Assembly: GCF_950023065.1 (NCBI RefSeq)
Contig: NC_088679.1
Location: 9,982,001-10,046,000, forward strand
Direction of reading: 5' to 3'
DNA length: 64,000 nt
Source of the DNA: Planococcus citri
Taxonomy: Eukaryota; Arthropoda; Insecta; Hemiptera; Pseudococcidae
Part shown: in pieces, positions 33,990 through 47,087 of the stretch
Position numbering within the stretch: position 1 is the first letter of the stretch
Layout of the letters: every line of letters begins with the position of its first letter
The notes under the pieces: generated by a model
The model's input: only the letters and a program-made list of their open reading frames with translations
Told to the model about the DNA's origin: nothing
Databases searched by the model: none
Program-made: the position numbers and the translations under genes

Positions 33990-36175
33990 ATCAAAAATGT
34001 ATCATCAGCCAAACTTGTAGGTACTAAAGTGCATTTTTCGATTTTTGGTATGTAAATTTTTGAAAATCCCAGTGCCAAAAATGGAGAAAAAAATCAAAAT
34101 TTTAACAAGAAGGCTGAAATTTGCGATAGATTATACCCTCGCTTTAAGAAATTCTGAAGCCTAAGCAGATTTCACTAAATAAAAACTGCGTCTTAATTTT
34201 GACTTGCTAAGTCAACTGGGGGTGGTTTCAAGTCGTTTTGGAGCCTCCAATGACTTTAAAAATTCCATTTTTTCAAAAAAATGCGATAAAATCTGTCCAT
34301 ATCAACTCTACAGCACGTATTCTCTCGATCAGTCTCACTGTCCCTCCTTATATCAGCACAGACTATCCCTACAAAGATGAAAGATCCCTATTCATTCCAG
34401 ACGACCCTTCCGAAATTAAAAAATGCTTAGACCTAATTAAAAAACTTGACCTTACCAACTCGATGTAGAATCTCACACGACGCGCGACGACGGGTGTAAT
34501 AATCAAGTAATTACGAACACCAGAAAAAAAAAAAGTAAAACTCAGAAAGTTAAAAAATACCGCTCGTTCGTTTTTCAGCATTGTCATTTCTCAAGTTCTA
34601 ACCTCCCCCCCTCCCCCGTAAAATATGATCTTGAAATTTTTAGAATTCTATCTTGCTTTTAATAACCACCTTTTTGATTTTTTAATCTTCATTTTTTATG
34701 GATATAAAATTTTATTTTTAGCACCAACTGAGAAAAAGAAAAATGAGAATATTTAAATGTATTTCATGTTGACCGATGATTAGTTTTTTTTTTCTGATTT
34801 CAAAGGTACTGATAAGCGTAGATTTTGCGTTCCAACACAGCTGACTTGTACGAAATTTTTTAAACCATTCAAAGGTAGATCAAAAGATAAGGCAAGATTC
34901 ATCTCATCATCACCTGCCAGAATTTCAAATGCCAAAGTGCCTATTTCGATTTTTGGTGAATTTCTAAAAATCAAATTCAGGCCAAAAATGAGGGGAAAAA
35001 AATCAAAATTTTACCTAATTGACCAAGAAAGCTGCAATTTGGGATATACCCTATTTTCGACACGCCAAATCGATTGGAAACTGTTTCAATCCGTTTTGAG
35101 CAATTCTGGAGCCTCCAGCAAATTTTTAAACCCGAAATCCCCACAAAATTTTATCAAATGTTGTTGGAAAGCCAAGATTCATTCTGCAAACTAATTTCGA
35201 TACGCCACGAATTCGACTGCAGGTGGATTTCAAGTCGTTTCGGAGCCTCCAGCGACTTTTTGAAAATTACTGGCAATTCCAGTAGATTTTTGAACCTTGA
35301 AATTTCCTAATATTTCATCAAATGGAGATGGAAAGCCAAAATTTATTCTGCAAATACGCAACAGAATCGACTGCTGCCTCCAGCGACTTGGACTTGCAGG
35401 AAATTTTTTAAAACGTACAAAAGTAGACCAAAAGATCAGGCAAAAATTTCACCTGTCAAAATTTTAAGTGCTGAAGTGCCTTTTTCGATTTTTGGTGAAT
35501 TGTTAAAAATCAAATTTAGGCCAAAAATGAGGAAAAAATCTAAAGTTTACCAAATTGACCAAGAAAACTGAAATTTGAGATATACCCTATTTTTGACACG
35601 CCAAATCGATTGGAAACTGTTTCAACCCGTTTTGAGCAGTTCTTGAGCAACCAGCAGATTTTTGAAACCCGAAATTCCCACAAAATTTCACGACATTTAT
35701 TCTGCAAACTAATCCAATACGCTACGAAGTCGACTGCCGGTGGATTTCAAGTCGTTTTGGAGCCTCTCCACCTTTAGCGACCTTTTGAAAATTACTGGAG
35801 CCTCCAGTAGATTTTTGAACCTTGAAATTTTCCAAAATTTCGTCAATGGAGATGGAAAGCCGAAATTCATTCTGCAAACTACTTTCAATACGCAACGAAG
35901 TCACCTGCTGGTGGATTTCAAGTCGTTTTAGAGCCTCAGTGAGGCTCCAGCGACTTTTTGAAAGGTTGTACGGCGTTTTTTGGAAAATTGAAATTTCCAA
36001 AGAGTAGCTGGAAGCTTCAAAATCATTTGATTTTTTCCCTCATTTTTAGCCTCAATTTGATCTTCAAAAATTCACCAAAAATCGAAAAAGTCACTTTAGC
36101 ACTTGAAATTTTGACAGATGATAAATTTTTGCCTTATCTTTCGATCTACTTTTGTACGGTTTAGAAAATATCGAC
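33990..36175. repeat. Block of dispersed GCTGGAGGCTC-family repeats with inverted ends
   Basis: Two or three tandem units related to the large palindrome at 25.8-28.2 kb lie here (GGATATACCCTATTTTCGAC, CAAATCGATTGGAAACTGTT, GGAGCCTCCAGC). The ends at about 34800-35010 and 36020-36170 are inverted copies of each other (ATTTTTGGTGAATTTCTAAA against TTCAAAAATTCACCAAAAAT). A short open frame at 34238-34468 is protein-like in composition but matches nothing I recognise. Confidence 0.6.
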
Positions 36176-38129
36176 TCTATCCAATCACATCGGCTTACAT
36201 TTACAATGTAGAATAGTTCATTTTTATTTTTTTTTAAATGACGATTCAGGATTATCATGAAAAATATTGATCATTTCCTAAAATTTTGCACTTTTCCTTT
36301 TTTACACGACAAATCTTTGAAATTTGGTCTTTTTCGCCGAAATAGTGAACAAAGTGACTTGCAAGTGAAATTAGTGACTGAGTCACTTTTCAAGTGATCG
36401 AATTTCATGCCTGCAAGATACTTCAAAAAGCAAAAAACCCGCCAAACTAGAGAAAAAAATCAATTTGAAAAAAAAGAATGACATCCCCAAAAAATGCTTT
36501 AAAAGCAAAAAAATCGTCAAGTTGGAAAAAAACATAGACGCTGCGCGAAAAAAGTTTTAAAAAAAATACATGATATTAAAAGAACCGCCAAGACTCATAC
36601 AAACATTTTCATCACTTTCACGCAGGTCACACAGGTTGAAGACAAAACTTCAACGATTTTTAGAAAGAATGTAAGTGTTTTTTCCGCAAGATGAAGCATC
36701 TTTAAGGTAGGCGAGCGTGCTTTTCATTTTGCACACTTTCTTCAACTTCAATATGAAACTGCGCTTTGTAAACATCCACATGAAATTTTCTCTAGAAGAA
36801 CGTAACGACGGCTGCAAAGAAGATTTACGAGGAAGTAAATTGAAAATCAACATTTGTGAATAATAATAATATTCATGTAAAAATACCATACTCGTCCGAT
36901 TCACCATCTACCGTTGGCCTTGTTTATTTTTCATCGTCTACAAAGATTTATATACGTGTGAATGTGTGTTCGAAAAGCTAGTAGTTCGACTAAAAAGTTC
37001 AGTTCTTCTCATCCCGATTGAAAATAATATGAAACAGTGAAACACCATCAATACTCGTCCGATGCGTCATCTACCGTTAGCCTCGTTCATTTTTCATCTC
37101 CGGAGATATGCATGTACGTATAATCACAACTAGAATAGCAATAGTTATTATTTGATTGTGTGAATACTACCGGTAATAAGTTGAACAAAAAATTAATCTT
37201 ACATTGAAGTAAACTGCACTATTGACAGTTTCTTGTCTTGTTCGTTCTTCGTTCATCAGTTTTTCTATCTAACCTGAAAGAATTTTTCACACAAAGTACA
37301 ACAAGCCAGAATAATAAGAGATTATCATATATTCAGTTTCATAAATAAATACTACCCGTAATAAGATAATTCCAACTGGTACTGGTGTTTCTAATTGAAT
37401 AAATCATCGCCAGTCACTAGAATAAAACCAGGAAGGAATAATTCTCAACATGATGAATCGCATAATCGAATCAACACTTGAATAGCAAATTTTATCGCGT
37501 TAAATTTTATTGCTCATGAAGTTATTTTCAATTTTTCATTTTTCAAATTTTATTTTTCATTCAAAAATAATTTTTAAAAAATTTGATAAGATAAGGATCG
37601 GATCATCGGTGAACGGATGCGTCAGAAAAAGAATCATTTAGACCATCTAATATTGTGATTTGTTTTGTTACGCATCCCTAGTTCAAAAAGAAAAATTGCA
37701 AAAAAGAAATCAAAAAATCAACACTCTGAAGCAAACTTATGCAAAAAATCACCAAGCAGCGCATTCTATATTCGCAAATTCGTACAAAATTCACGCTCAG
37801 TTTGACTGACGAATATGAATCTTACGTGCTATCACCAGAAGCCCAAACATTTTGACACTGGGATTCCACTGAGAGATTCCCTCCTAAAATTTGGACGAAT
37901 TAATTGTGTTAGAAAGATTTCTAATTAAAACGAATTAATTGTGATAATTAATCGCATTAAAATGTGTATTTTTCGATAGCATCGACTACACACTCGGAAC
38001 CAAGTAATGCCATGTTGTAAATCGTTGGTAAGTTTTGCATTGCTTCGTACTTCATATCGAACCTCTTTATTCAAACTTTCAATTTCAATTGCCTCTGTCA
38101 AACCGTAATGTTACGGATGTTTCAGAACC
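36176..38129. other. Intergenic region upstream of Elg1, with a local duplication
   Basis: ACTCGTCCGATTCACCATCT, ACCGTTGGCCTTGTT and ATTTTTCATC at about 36890-36940 recur as ACTCGTCCGATGCGTCATCT, ACCGTTAGCCTCGTT and ATTTTTCATC at about 37053-37100. This indicates a roughly 160-bp tandem duplication. No exon was recognised. The TTTCAG right before 38126 may end a 5' UTR intron of Elg1. Confidence 0.45.
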
Positions 38130-41100
38130 ATGAAGGATCTCACACATTATTTCCAAACTCCTAAGGCCAAGTCGAGCAGCTCAGAAGCTACCGAATCGAA
38201 AACACCAGCAAAATGTAAGCGAAAAGCTAGCGATAGTGTGGACTCAGAAAGTACCAAGACACTCGTCAATGGTAACGAAACTACCCCCGAAGAAGAAATA
38301 TTCACGACTAAAAAGCGTCGTAAAAGTAATCCATCTTCGAGGAAGAAACCCACGAAACCGACTGCAAACGGAACTCATGAGAATAATCTTTCTGACGATG
38401 AAAACACTCCTATTTTAAAGAGGACGGTAAAATGCAACGGCGATGCTACTGATAAAATCGATTCGACTCCGGTTAAAAAAGTACGCACTTATTCGAAGAA
38501 GAAACCTGTAAACGTAGTTGAATCGAAAAATGCTGATTCGTTCGATGGTATGAATTTTGATGTTCATGTTTTACTTAGCGATTGTGTTCGAGAAAATTCA
38601 TCTGTCGCTGAAACGAACGAATCTTCAGAAACTACAGCTTCGAATTCAGACTCGTGTTTCGTAGATGAGAATAAATCGAAGAACAGCTCCAAGTCGAACA
38701 ATGATGACGATAGTCTTGAAACGAATTCATCTGCTGCCAAATCAAACCGATCATTGAAAACCAAAGCGTCGAATTCAGACTCATGTTTGGTAAATGGAAA
38801 GAAACCGAAGAAAAGCTCCAAATTGAAGAAGGATGACGATAGTCTCAAAGTGAAATCATCAGCTGCCAAATTAAACCGATCATTGAAAACTAAAGCTTCG
38901 AATTCAGACTCATGTTCGGTAGACGAAGAAGAAACGAAGAAGAGTTCTAAATCGAAAAATGACGACGATAGTCTGAACGCGAATTCATCTGCTGCTAAAT
39001 CGAACCGATCGTTGAAAACTAAAGCTTCGAATTCAGACTCGTATTCGGTAGATGAAGAAGAAACGAAGAAGAGTTCTAAATCGAAAAATGCCGACGATAA
39101 TCTGAACGCGAATTCATCTGCTGCCAAATCGAACCAATCGTTGGAAACTGAAGCATCGAGTTCAGACTCGTGTTTCGTAGATGAAAAGAAACCGAAGAAA
39201 AGCTCCAAACTGAAAAAGGATAAAAAAGAGTCATTAGAAACCGAACCATCTGATTTGGATTCTTCGAAGCTGGCTGAAAAGAAACCAAAACAGAGTTCCA
39301 AGTCGAAAAATGATAAAGATGACGAATCAAAGAAGAATAATTTACTGAATTATTTCTCCAAAGTTGATAAACTTCCGAGTATTCCTGATAAAACGCGTAC
39401 GAATATTATCACCGTTCAAGCAATAGTCCATTCGCCTCCGAAAGATAAGAGTAAATTGATCAAAGAACGCGATCCTAATGTTCTAGATGTATCCCCAACG
39501 TTGATGAAGAAATCCAAGAAGAAGAGTTGTAATTTTGACGACATTACGGTGATCGAAGAAGTTATTAAAGACGATGATAAAAGTTCCAAGTTATCTACTG
39601 TTGTTCCTACTACACCTCAACCTCAAATTGAGAACGTTTCCCCAGAAGGTACCGTTTCGAAGGGTAAATCGTGGAAAATGCGAGTAAAATTGACGCCATC
39701 GGCGAATCTCGAAGGTGTTATTTCAAGAAACAACTCGAGTAAGTTTTTTTTACGAGTATGGTGCTATTTTTGAAAATATGATGATCGATTACAACTGACC
39801 ATGTTTCATAGAAATTTGAGTTCCTTCGACGGAGTTGAATTCGTTTCTAAATGGTTTATGATGTTCACTTTGATCGCTGATTTTTTTTTCTATTATGTTA
39901 GAATATTTTTACGTGACGTGTTTTCGTTTCATGTTACACTTTGTTCGTAGGAAAATATAGGAAAATTATCGTATCGAGCTCAGATGACGAGGATACCGAA
40001 AACAAAATCGAAACCCAATCCGATCACAGTGATGTAGAATTTGTCAGTGAATCGAAAAAGGAACCGGATCCGATGATGTCTGCAAATAAGGAAACCCCTC
40101 AGCCAAGTAATATCGACTCCTGATTTTTCATAATAAAAAATCAAAATATTTTCTAACAAGTGTTGCATTTTTTTTCCTAGTCAAATTAGCTCCATTGTTT
40201 ACCAAACGAAACGATATCAAAAGTACCCCAAATCGGATTCGAATTAGTGATGAAGCTAAACGACAATTTTTGGAAAGTGGAGTTCCCGATGTGATTAAGA
40301 AAAAAATGGAAGAACTAAAAAAGTAATCATTCGACAGTTGATACTATTTTTCTATTGAATTTGAATTAATTTTACTTCTTCTTTGATTTCAACAGTAACG
40401 CCGAAGATGAATACAAAGGAGAATACGTATTTCCAAAATGTACCCACGTCCAGCAAAAAGAACCCGAATCTTTTATTTGGGACTTGAAAGAATATACCGA
40501 TTTCAAATTAAGAGACCCTATGGACGATATCCAAATCGATGAAATTTTGCATCAGTCGTATTGCTCATTGATTACTAACGATGTTAAACCTGAATCCGAT
40601 CAAGGAAAGGAGGAAACGTTCCAATTTGATCTTAAGAACGAAATTAATTCGCTGAAAAAACAAGTAAATATCGTTCAATGTTCGAATCATTTTCTATGTA
40701 AAACATTCTCTATATTCACTTCATACTGTTCTTAGGAACCTAATGCCAACGTGATGGACATCCATTCGAGTATCAAACGCTTGAAAAAGGTTAGCGAAAG
40801 TGTTCCAGATATTTGTTGGACTGAAAAATACAAACCGTTCGTATTCGGTGACATGATCGGTAACACGAATTCTCTGCATCAGCTTAAAGAATGGATCGAA
40901 AGCCATAAAAGAATGAAACAAGTCTTCTTAGGTAAACTTTCAGCGTTTCAATTACGATTACAGATCATCATCCTTTCGGAACTCATGTATAATGTTGCAT
41001 AATTTTGAATTCTAGAAAGTGATTCGAGCAGTGGTGGTGAATTCGTCGACTCAGATGACAGCTGCAGCAGCACCGATGTGAAAAATAACGTTGCTATCAT

Positions 41101-44100
41101 AGTCGGACCTCCCGGTTGTGGTAAAACCTGCGCTGTTTTCATGTTAGCCAATGAATTAGGATTTAAGGTACTTTTATTTTCCAAACGATGTTTAACCGCG
41201 ATTGCAAAAATTCTTTACCGCGAATTATTCGTGTTTCAGGTACTAGAGGTGAACGCAGGATCGAACAGAGCTGGTAAGAAGATCATCGATGAGTTATTAG
41301 AAGCTACGCAGTCCCATAGAGTCAAAAGAACTTCTGGTTCGCTGTTTAATTCGAGTGAGTATTTTTTTCACTTAGTCTGGCTACTTCATGATCGTGAGCG
41401 TTATTTGAAAAGAGAAGAATAATTATAAACGTAATTACTATGTAATGTGAGTTGAAATTTATACAAAGTGTATCTTCATTCCAGAACCCGAAAAATCCAA
41501 GAAGAAGAAAAAGAAAGAAAAGGAAAGTAAAAAAGACAGAAAAACCATGTCTTTGATTTTAATCGAAGATGTAAGTACATAACAAGGTTTTTATTCTTAA
41601 ATATTTTTTTCGAATCAGAGTAAGCTATGGACGTAAGTTTCGAAGCCTTTATTTCGATTTTGCTCAAATTTTTTTCCATAACAACTATCCACCGAAATTA
41701 AGAGGGGGGGGGGGTGTATACTTCTCCTTCCCATAGAAAAAAAAAACAACAAATATCGATGATCGATGAATTTTCATTTTAAATTTTCGCCTCGCTTTTC
41801 AGCCAAATTGCTAAAAAGTTTCATTTTTTTCCGAAAAGTTACTCAGAACTCTCGTTTTTTTATCAAAACAAAAATTTTAAAAAATCCCACTTTTTCGACA
41901 AAAATTACGAGAAAATACGTTTTTTTGCTTGAATAATTGCCATAAAGTCTTGCTTTTTGGTAAAATTCTCGTTTTTTTGCTAAATTGCCAGAAAATACCT
42001 CATTTTTTTCAAAAAGATATTCAAAAGTGTAGCTTGTTTGTCAGAAATTGTCAAAAAACATCATTCTTTTGCCAATAATCACCGAAAGTTATGCTTTTTG
42101 ATAAATTTGTCATCGTTGCTTTTTGCCAAAAATTGTAAAAAATTCTCACTTTTTCAAAAATATACAAAAATTTTTGCTTTTTAGCAAAATGGTTGAAAAA
42201 ATGGTTTTTTGTTGAAAATACTAAAAAGTCTCGCTTTTTTCTAAAAATACCCAAAAGTCGCTTTTGCCGAAAACAATTTTATCAGAAATTCAAAAAATTT
42301 ACAGTTTTTACTTTGTTACAAAAAATTACTAAAAAGTTACGAAATGGTACAATTTTAAATCGAAATATTTCAATTTTAAATACGTACAAAATAATCCAAT
42401 TTTTAAAAAAATGGAAAATCCTGTTTTTTTAGTCAATTTTTTTTTGTATTATGCATATTTAAAATGTTTGGCTCGCGTTTTGTCACTTTTTCACTTTTTT
42501 GTTTACTTTTTCGAGCTTTTTTGGTTCCCAAAGTTACTTTTTTCCGGAAGAAATTAAATAGACCTACGAACTGTAGATTTTTTAAAAATTTCTCACGCAA
42601 TTTTTTTTCAATTTTAATTTCTTCATCCTTTGCTTTGGTCGCCGTTTTACATTTCGGTTGGAGGAGGGAGCGGTTCAATTTTTTGAATTTTTTATACATT
42701 ATGAAAACTGACAACAAAATATAGAAAAAAAATCTCAAAAATTTTCACGAACAAAAAATAAATAAATTTTTTTTTATGAGGACCTCCTTATTAGGATTTG
42801 TGGGGCAAATTTGAAAAAAAAATCTTGGATTGTTATGCAATATATTGAAAAACGTTTTCAAAGATGCTGGACTCGAATATGGCTTTATTTTTTTGATCCA
42901 GTTTCTTCCAAGCCCTCCAGACTCGATTAATTTGGGTCAAGTCTTGAAGATGTCGATAAAGTCATGCGATAGATTGAATATTTAATATGTTTTTGAAGGT
43001 TCTAAACACGAATATGTCCTTAATTTTTCGATTCGACCTCTACCGTGCTCCTAATTCCTTTTCATTGGGTGTCCCTATGATGAGGATTTTTTCCAAGGCT
43101 TGAAAGGTGTATTCCAAACAGTAAGATCACATTCCGGTTCTACGTCTTCAAAAAATACGATTCATTAATTTTTTTGGTATTAATTGTAATTGAGAGGGGA
43201 ATGTAAAAGGGATCAGATCGAAGAAAAGAACCCAATTTATGTTCAGAGACTTTAAAAACATTCTACTCGATTAAAAAATACAAGGAAGGAGTGTTTTTCT
43301 CATTTGAGGGTCTCCACTTTGGAAATACTATTTTTAAACCAACAGCAAACGTTATGTCTTATGTCAATGGAAATTCTCCCCTCCCCCACCTCCCCTACAA
43401 AACAGGCTATGAAATAAACCGTACGAGTGACCCTATAATTCATTAGTTTTATATGATTACAATTTTTTCAGGCTGACATATTATTCGAAAACCACGACGA
43501 AGGTTTCCTATCTGCGTTAAATTCACTCACCTCTCTATCCAAAAGACCATTAATATTCACGGTGAACAACTTAAACTATCCTCATCTGCATAAATACAAC
43601 AATGCCCAAAATCTGATCTTGAGATTCAATTACCCTTCAAGAGCATCAATTAGTAAGTGTATTGAATAATGAGCGAAACCACTTTCCCTGTCTAGTAGAC
43701 AATTTGGGTTAATTTTTTTCCTTTTTTTCAGACGCTTGGCTAAAAGTGATCGCACTTTTAGAAGGAGTTCAGTTATCTGATGAACTTTTGATAGAATTGT
43801 ATAAAATCGCTGGTTCAGATTTGAGAAAAAATCTACTCCAATTACAGATGCTTGTACAGTCCAAGTATCTATATCCGGTAATTTGCTTTCCCTTTCCTGC
43901 TTTTTCATCATTTAGGATAATTTGGAAGTATTATTTATTTTCAATCTGTTTTTTTTTTTTTTTTTTTTTTTTTAGAAATCTAATAACGAGCAGTTATTCT
44001 ATCAAGACTGGCTCTCTAATGTGAGATGTCTCGGCGATAAAAAAATCACACCAAAGTTGAATGACTGCAACGGCGAGAATGATCACGATAAACTGTTCAG

Positions 44101-44833
44101 TGATGATGAAGAGACTTGCTCTTTGGATGATCTTGAAAAAAAGGAAGAGATCGTTGTTGCACCGAAACCAAAATCAGAACTACGTCGCGATCGTGAGGCA
44201 CTTCTGGAATCAGTCAAATTGTTGAATTATGCTGCTAATTTAGATGATTTCGCTTGCGATAATGTAAGAGTCGTATTTCGAAATTATTTTTTTCAACTTT
44301 TGTACCAGAATTATTCTTTTATTATAATTCGTTTATTTTCCTCGAAAACAGGATCAAAAAATATTCCCAAGCCGATTTTCTCCGGCCAAAGACGCAAATG
44401 ATTTCACATATCGATTAAATAGCGATTTGGTGGAGTTTATCAAAAACAGAATATTTGATAAGTACGAAAAGAACGCCTCGTTTTCGTTCAAAAAATATTT
44501 CAATGCGGTCTCGTAAGTATTTTAAAAATATGAACTCGATCTCACAATATTTCCTATACTGATTGGTTTACCTTTTTTTTTTTTTGCAGACAAAATTCCA
44601 GAATAAAAACCATCACCGAAAACGTGTTCGTATCGTTTAATCCTAGAATTTGCAATCAACGAGTGAGAAATTGTGATTACCTGCCTACGATTAGGGATAT
44701 TGCTCGTTTTGAGAAGACTAAAACGCCAACTACATTGAGACGCTCGAATCGATATTTCAGCTATTTAAAATCAGTCAGTATCGATGTAACTGATAAAGAA
44801 ATCGAAATATTATGTAATACGTTTGTATCGTAA
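38130..44833 (+). CDS. elg1: Elg1/ATAD5-type alternative clamp-loader large subunit
   Basis: The family replaces RFC1 in a clamp loader that unloads PCNA from chromatin after replication. Exons: 38130-39738, 39951-40106, 40181-40322, 40396-40663, 40736-40931, 41016-41167, 41240-41354, 41485-41570, 43472-43652, 43732-43877, 43976-44263, 44352-44512, 44590-44833; sum 3744 nt, 1247 residues. The N-terminal half is charged and low-complexity, with five 43-residue repeats. The AAA+ module starts at CWTEKYKPF. Walker A is GPPGCGKT (residues 821-828), followed by VLEVNAGSNRAGKKI and LLEATQSHRV, the ATAD5 rather than RFC1 signature. Walker B is SLILIEDAD (902-910), and the sensor stretch is RPLIFTVNN. 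PIP-like motifs occur at MKDLTHYF (1-8) and NNLLNYF. There is no BRCT domain, which also argues against RFC1. The C-terminus ends in EIEILCNTFVS. Confidence 0.9.
38598..39245 (+). repeat. Five in-frame 129-bp repeats in Elg1 exon 1
   Basis: Units start at 38598, 38727, 38856, 38985 and 39114, each 129 bp (43 residues; the last has one extra residue). Each encodes SSAAKSNRSLKTKASNSDS, an acidic/basic stretch of the VDEEETKKSSKSK type, and a DDDSLNAN-like end. Units 3 and 4 are almost identical at DNA level, so the array expanded recently. A long antisense open frame exists here only because of the repeat. Confidence 0.9.
41571..43471. other. Elg1 intron 8 with degenerate T-rich repeats
   Basis: From 41810 to about 42290 a loose unit of roughly 45-50 bp recurs (TTTTTGCCAAAAATTG, AAAAAGTC-CGCTTTTT). 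A G-run sits at about 41703-41712. The remainder (42300-43470) is AT-rich with no recognised feature. The size contrasts with the 70-220 bp of nearly all other Elg1 introns. Confidence 0.5.
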
Positions 44834-47087
44834 CATTGTTTTAAACACTGTACTTATTGATATTATTTTTAATTTTATATGAATTTTGACGAGTTTTGCT
44901 CTTGTTATTTTTATGTTGTATTATTTTATTGCATCGTATTCTCCGATGATGTGCATTATGTATATCAAAGATGTATGAAACCTTAACGATCTCTATTTTA
45001 AGGAGTGCTCTTATACATTTACTAGTGTTCTTTTCTATTCTATTTTTTGAAAATATGTTTACTCCTAAAGTACGTGTACAATGCGATTGAAATCAGTTTC
45101 ATGTTGTATAAAATAGGTAGTAAAAATATTTTCACGTTTGTAAAATTAATTTTCGAAATATAATTTTAATGTGGGATTTGTGAATTTACATTATTTGCTG
45201 TTCTTAAATGCTGATTTTTTTCTTCGATGTAAAATTTTTATAAAAATTGCTTGATTCGTCTGTTTTTAAATTTTTAATGTCTGTTCTGGGTACTTGCCTA
45301 TTACTTACTTACCTTTCAAAAATGTCAAATGTATAGAGAAATTTACTTCTTGTAAAAAAAAATACCCAATAATGTATTTCTTGAATTTATTGTACATTTT
45401 TGAACACTTTGGCCCTCGCTTTGCTCAGGTCTGTTCGTTTTTCTTTTTCAAAATCAAACTTTCTGAAAATCTATTATTTGCACTCAAAGAATAAACACCT
45501 CGCATCAAAAATGAACATTTTTTACTTCTCGAAACTCAATTGCTCTCACCCCGTTGGAGCTTCGCCTGTTCGCTTTTTTTTCAAAGTTGAAATTTGTAAA
45601 AAAAAAAACATTCAGATTCTAAAATTTTGAGACTACAAAAATCAAACTCTTCACATAAAAAAAAACCATTGCAATTCCATATTTGAGGGTTGAGGCTTTT
45701 AAAAATTCAACAGGGAAAATGAAATTTTTTATAAGTCATAAATAAACTACATATAAGAAAATCTACCCACAAGTATAATGTTAACTAGCGGAATTGTTTT
45801 CTGATCTTTTGTTTTATTCGCCAAAATTGATAAGTATTTTTTTATTTTTTTCTCATATCAGTCCGCGAATTTTCGTTTACCCCCCCCCCTCGTCCTCCAA
45901 CACTCACAAGTCACAACAAAACCTTTACTTTCGTACCTCGGCCCTGCTATATACTAATGCTGTTCTGTTGATTAATTCATGATCCGGAACTTACAAAATT
46001 AAGGTCAGTATGTATACTTGAATCAATACAATGTACCCAAGTAAATGTATTCTCCTTTCTTCATTGAAATTCATAGTTGCATTAATTGATTGATTATCAA
46101 TTAAGAACGTAATTGACGCGATAGAAATTTTTAAAATGGAGGGAAAATGCAGTGAAATTATTTGTTAATATACTGTTGTGAAAGTTGGCTCGATTTTAAA
46201 ATATCAGATAGATACCTACCTATCAAGCGCTGAAAAGGTTTTCTTTTTAGTTTTCAAAATAAACCTCTTACCGATTGGTCAGTTTTCTTCCGCAATACGT
46301 ACTTCTTTTCCAAGTTTCCAAAAGTCATTGTCATGTGTGATGTGGGGCAACGTTTTTTATAGAGCGGGCAAATAGCGGTTTTAAAAAGGAAAAAATTTGC
46401 CCTATCGATTTTATCTTCGGGAACGTGTTCAGATGGACCCCCTGAACTACCAGAAAAAACCCGACCCTCCCCTACCCCTGGAGCTAATTTTTTTAGAGGG
46501 CTAAAACCAGTTCCGATTTACGTTTTTTGCGATTTACTCCGAAAATAGTTTGTTTATGAGAAAAAATATCAGAACTAGAAATGTTCCCCTTCAAATTCTC
46601 GACAATTTGATACTACGCTCGATACCCACTTCTTAAGAGGGGTGTCTAAAAAAAGGGGTGGAAAGAGTAGGTGTTTCAAAAAAAAAGTCAGTCCAATAAA
46701 TTGATCAAAGTTACGTACTTAATATCATTTCGTTTTCGCTCAAATTTTTTTTACAAAGTGTACTCACCCAATTACTAATGAAAAAATATTTTTTTTACAT
46801 TTTTGAAGGTCAAGCACCCATTGTAAAAAAAAAAAAAAAAATATAGGTACATAAATATGCTGTGCATCTTGAAGAGATAGGTACATAATACATATTTTTT
46901 GTGATTCCACCTCTGAAAAAAGTAAACATCAAAAAGTGCATTTGAAAAACGAAAAATGCAAATTCCACCTATAGGAGACAAATTCAAAAAATATCCATGG
47001 ATTAGCTATTTAGGTACCCTTAATAGTGTCTAGCATGCTTGCAACTTTGAAAAAATTCGGTGGAAAACTTCTGAATGAGATAATAAA
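44834..47087. other. Intergenic region after Elg1
   Basis: No exon, tRNA or clear element was recognised. It is AT-rich with a C-run at about 45880-45890 and an A-run at 46826-46842. A clear AATAAA close to the Elg1 stop is not visible, so its 3' end is uncertain. Confidence 0.4.

Noticed and set aside
38564..39301. 245-residue open frame on the minus strand
   Set aside because: It is antisense to the Elg1 in-frame repeat. The 129-bp period keeps both strands open. It has no splice logic or family motif of its own.
38130..44833. Assignment as RFC1, the canonical clamp-loader large subunit
   Set aside because: The sequence after Walker A (EVNAGSNRAGKK, EATQSHRV) is of the ATAD5/Elg1 type and no BRCT domain is encoded.
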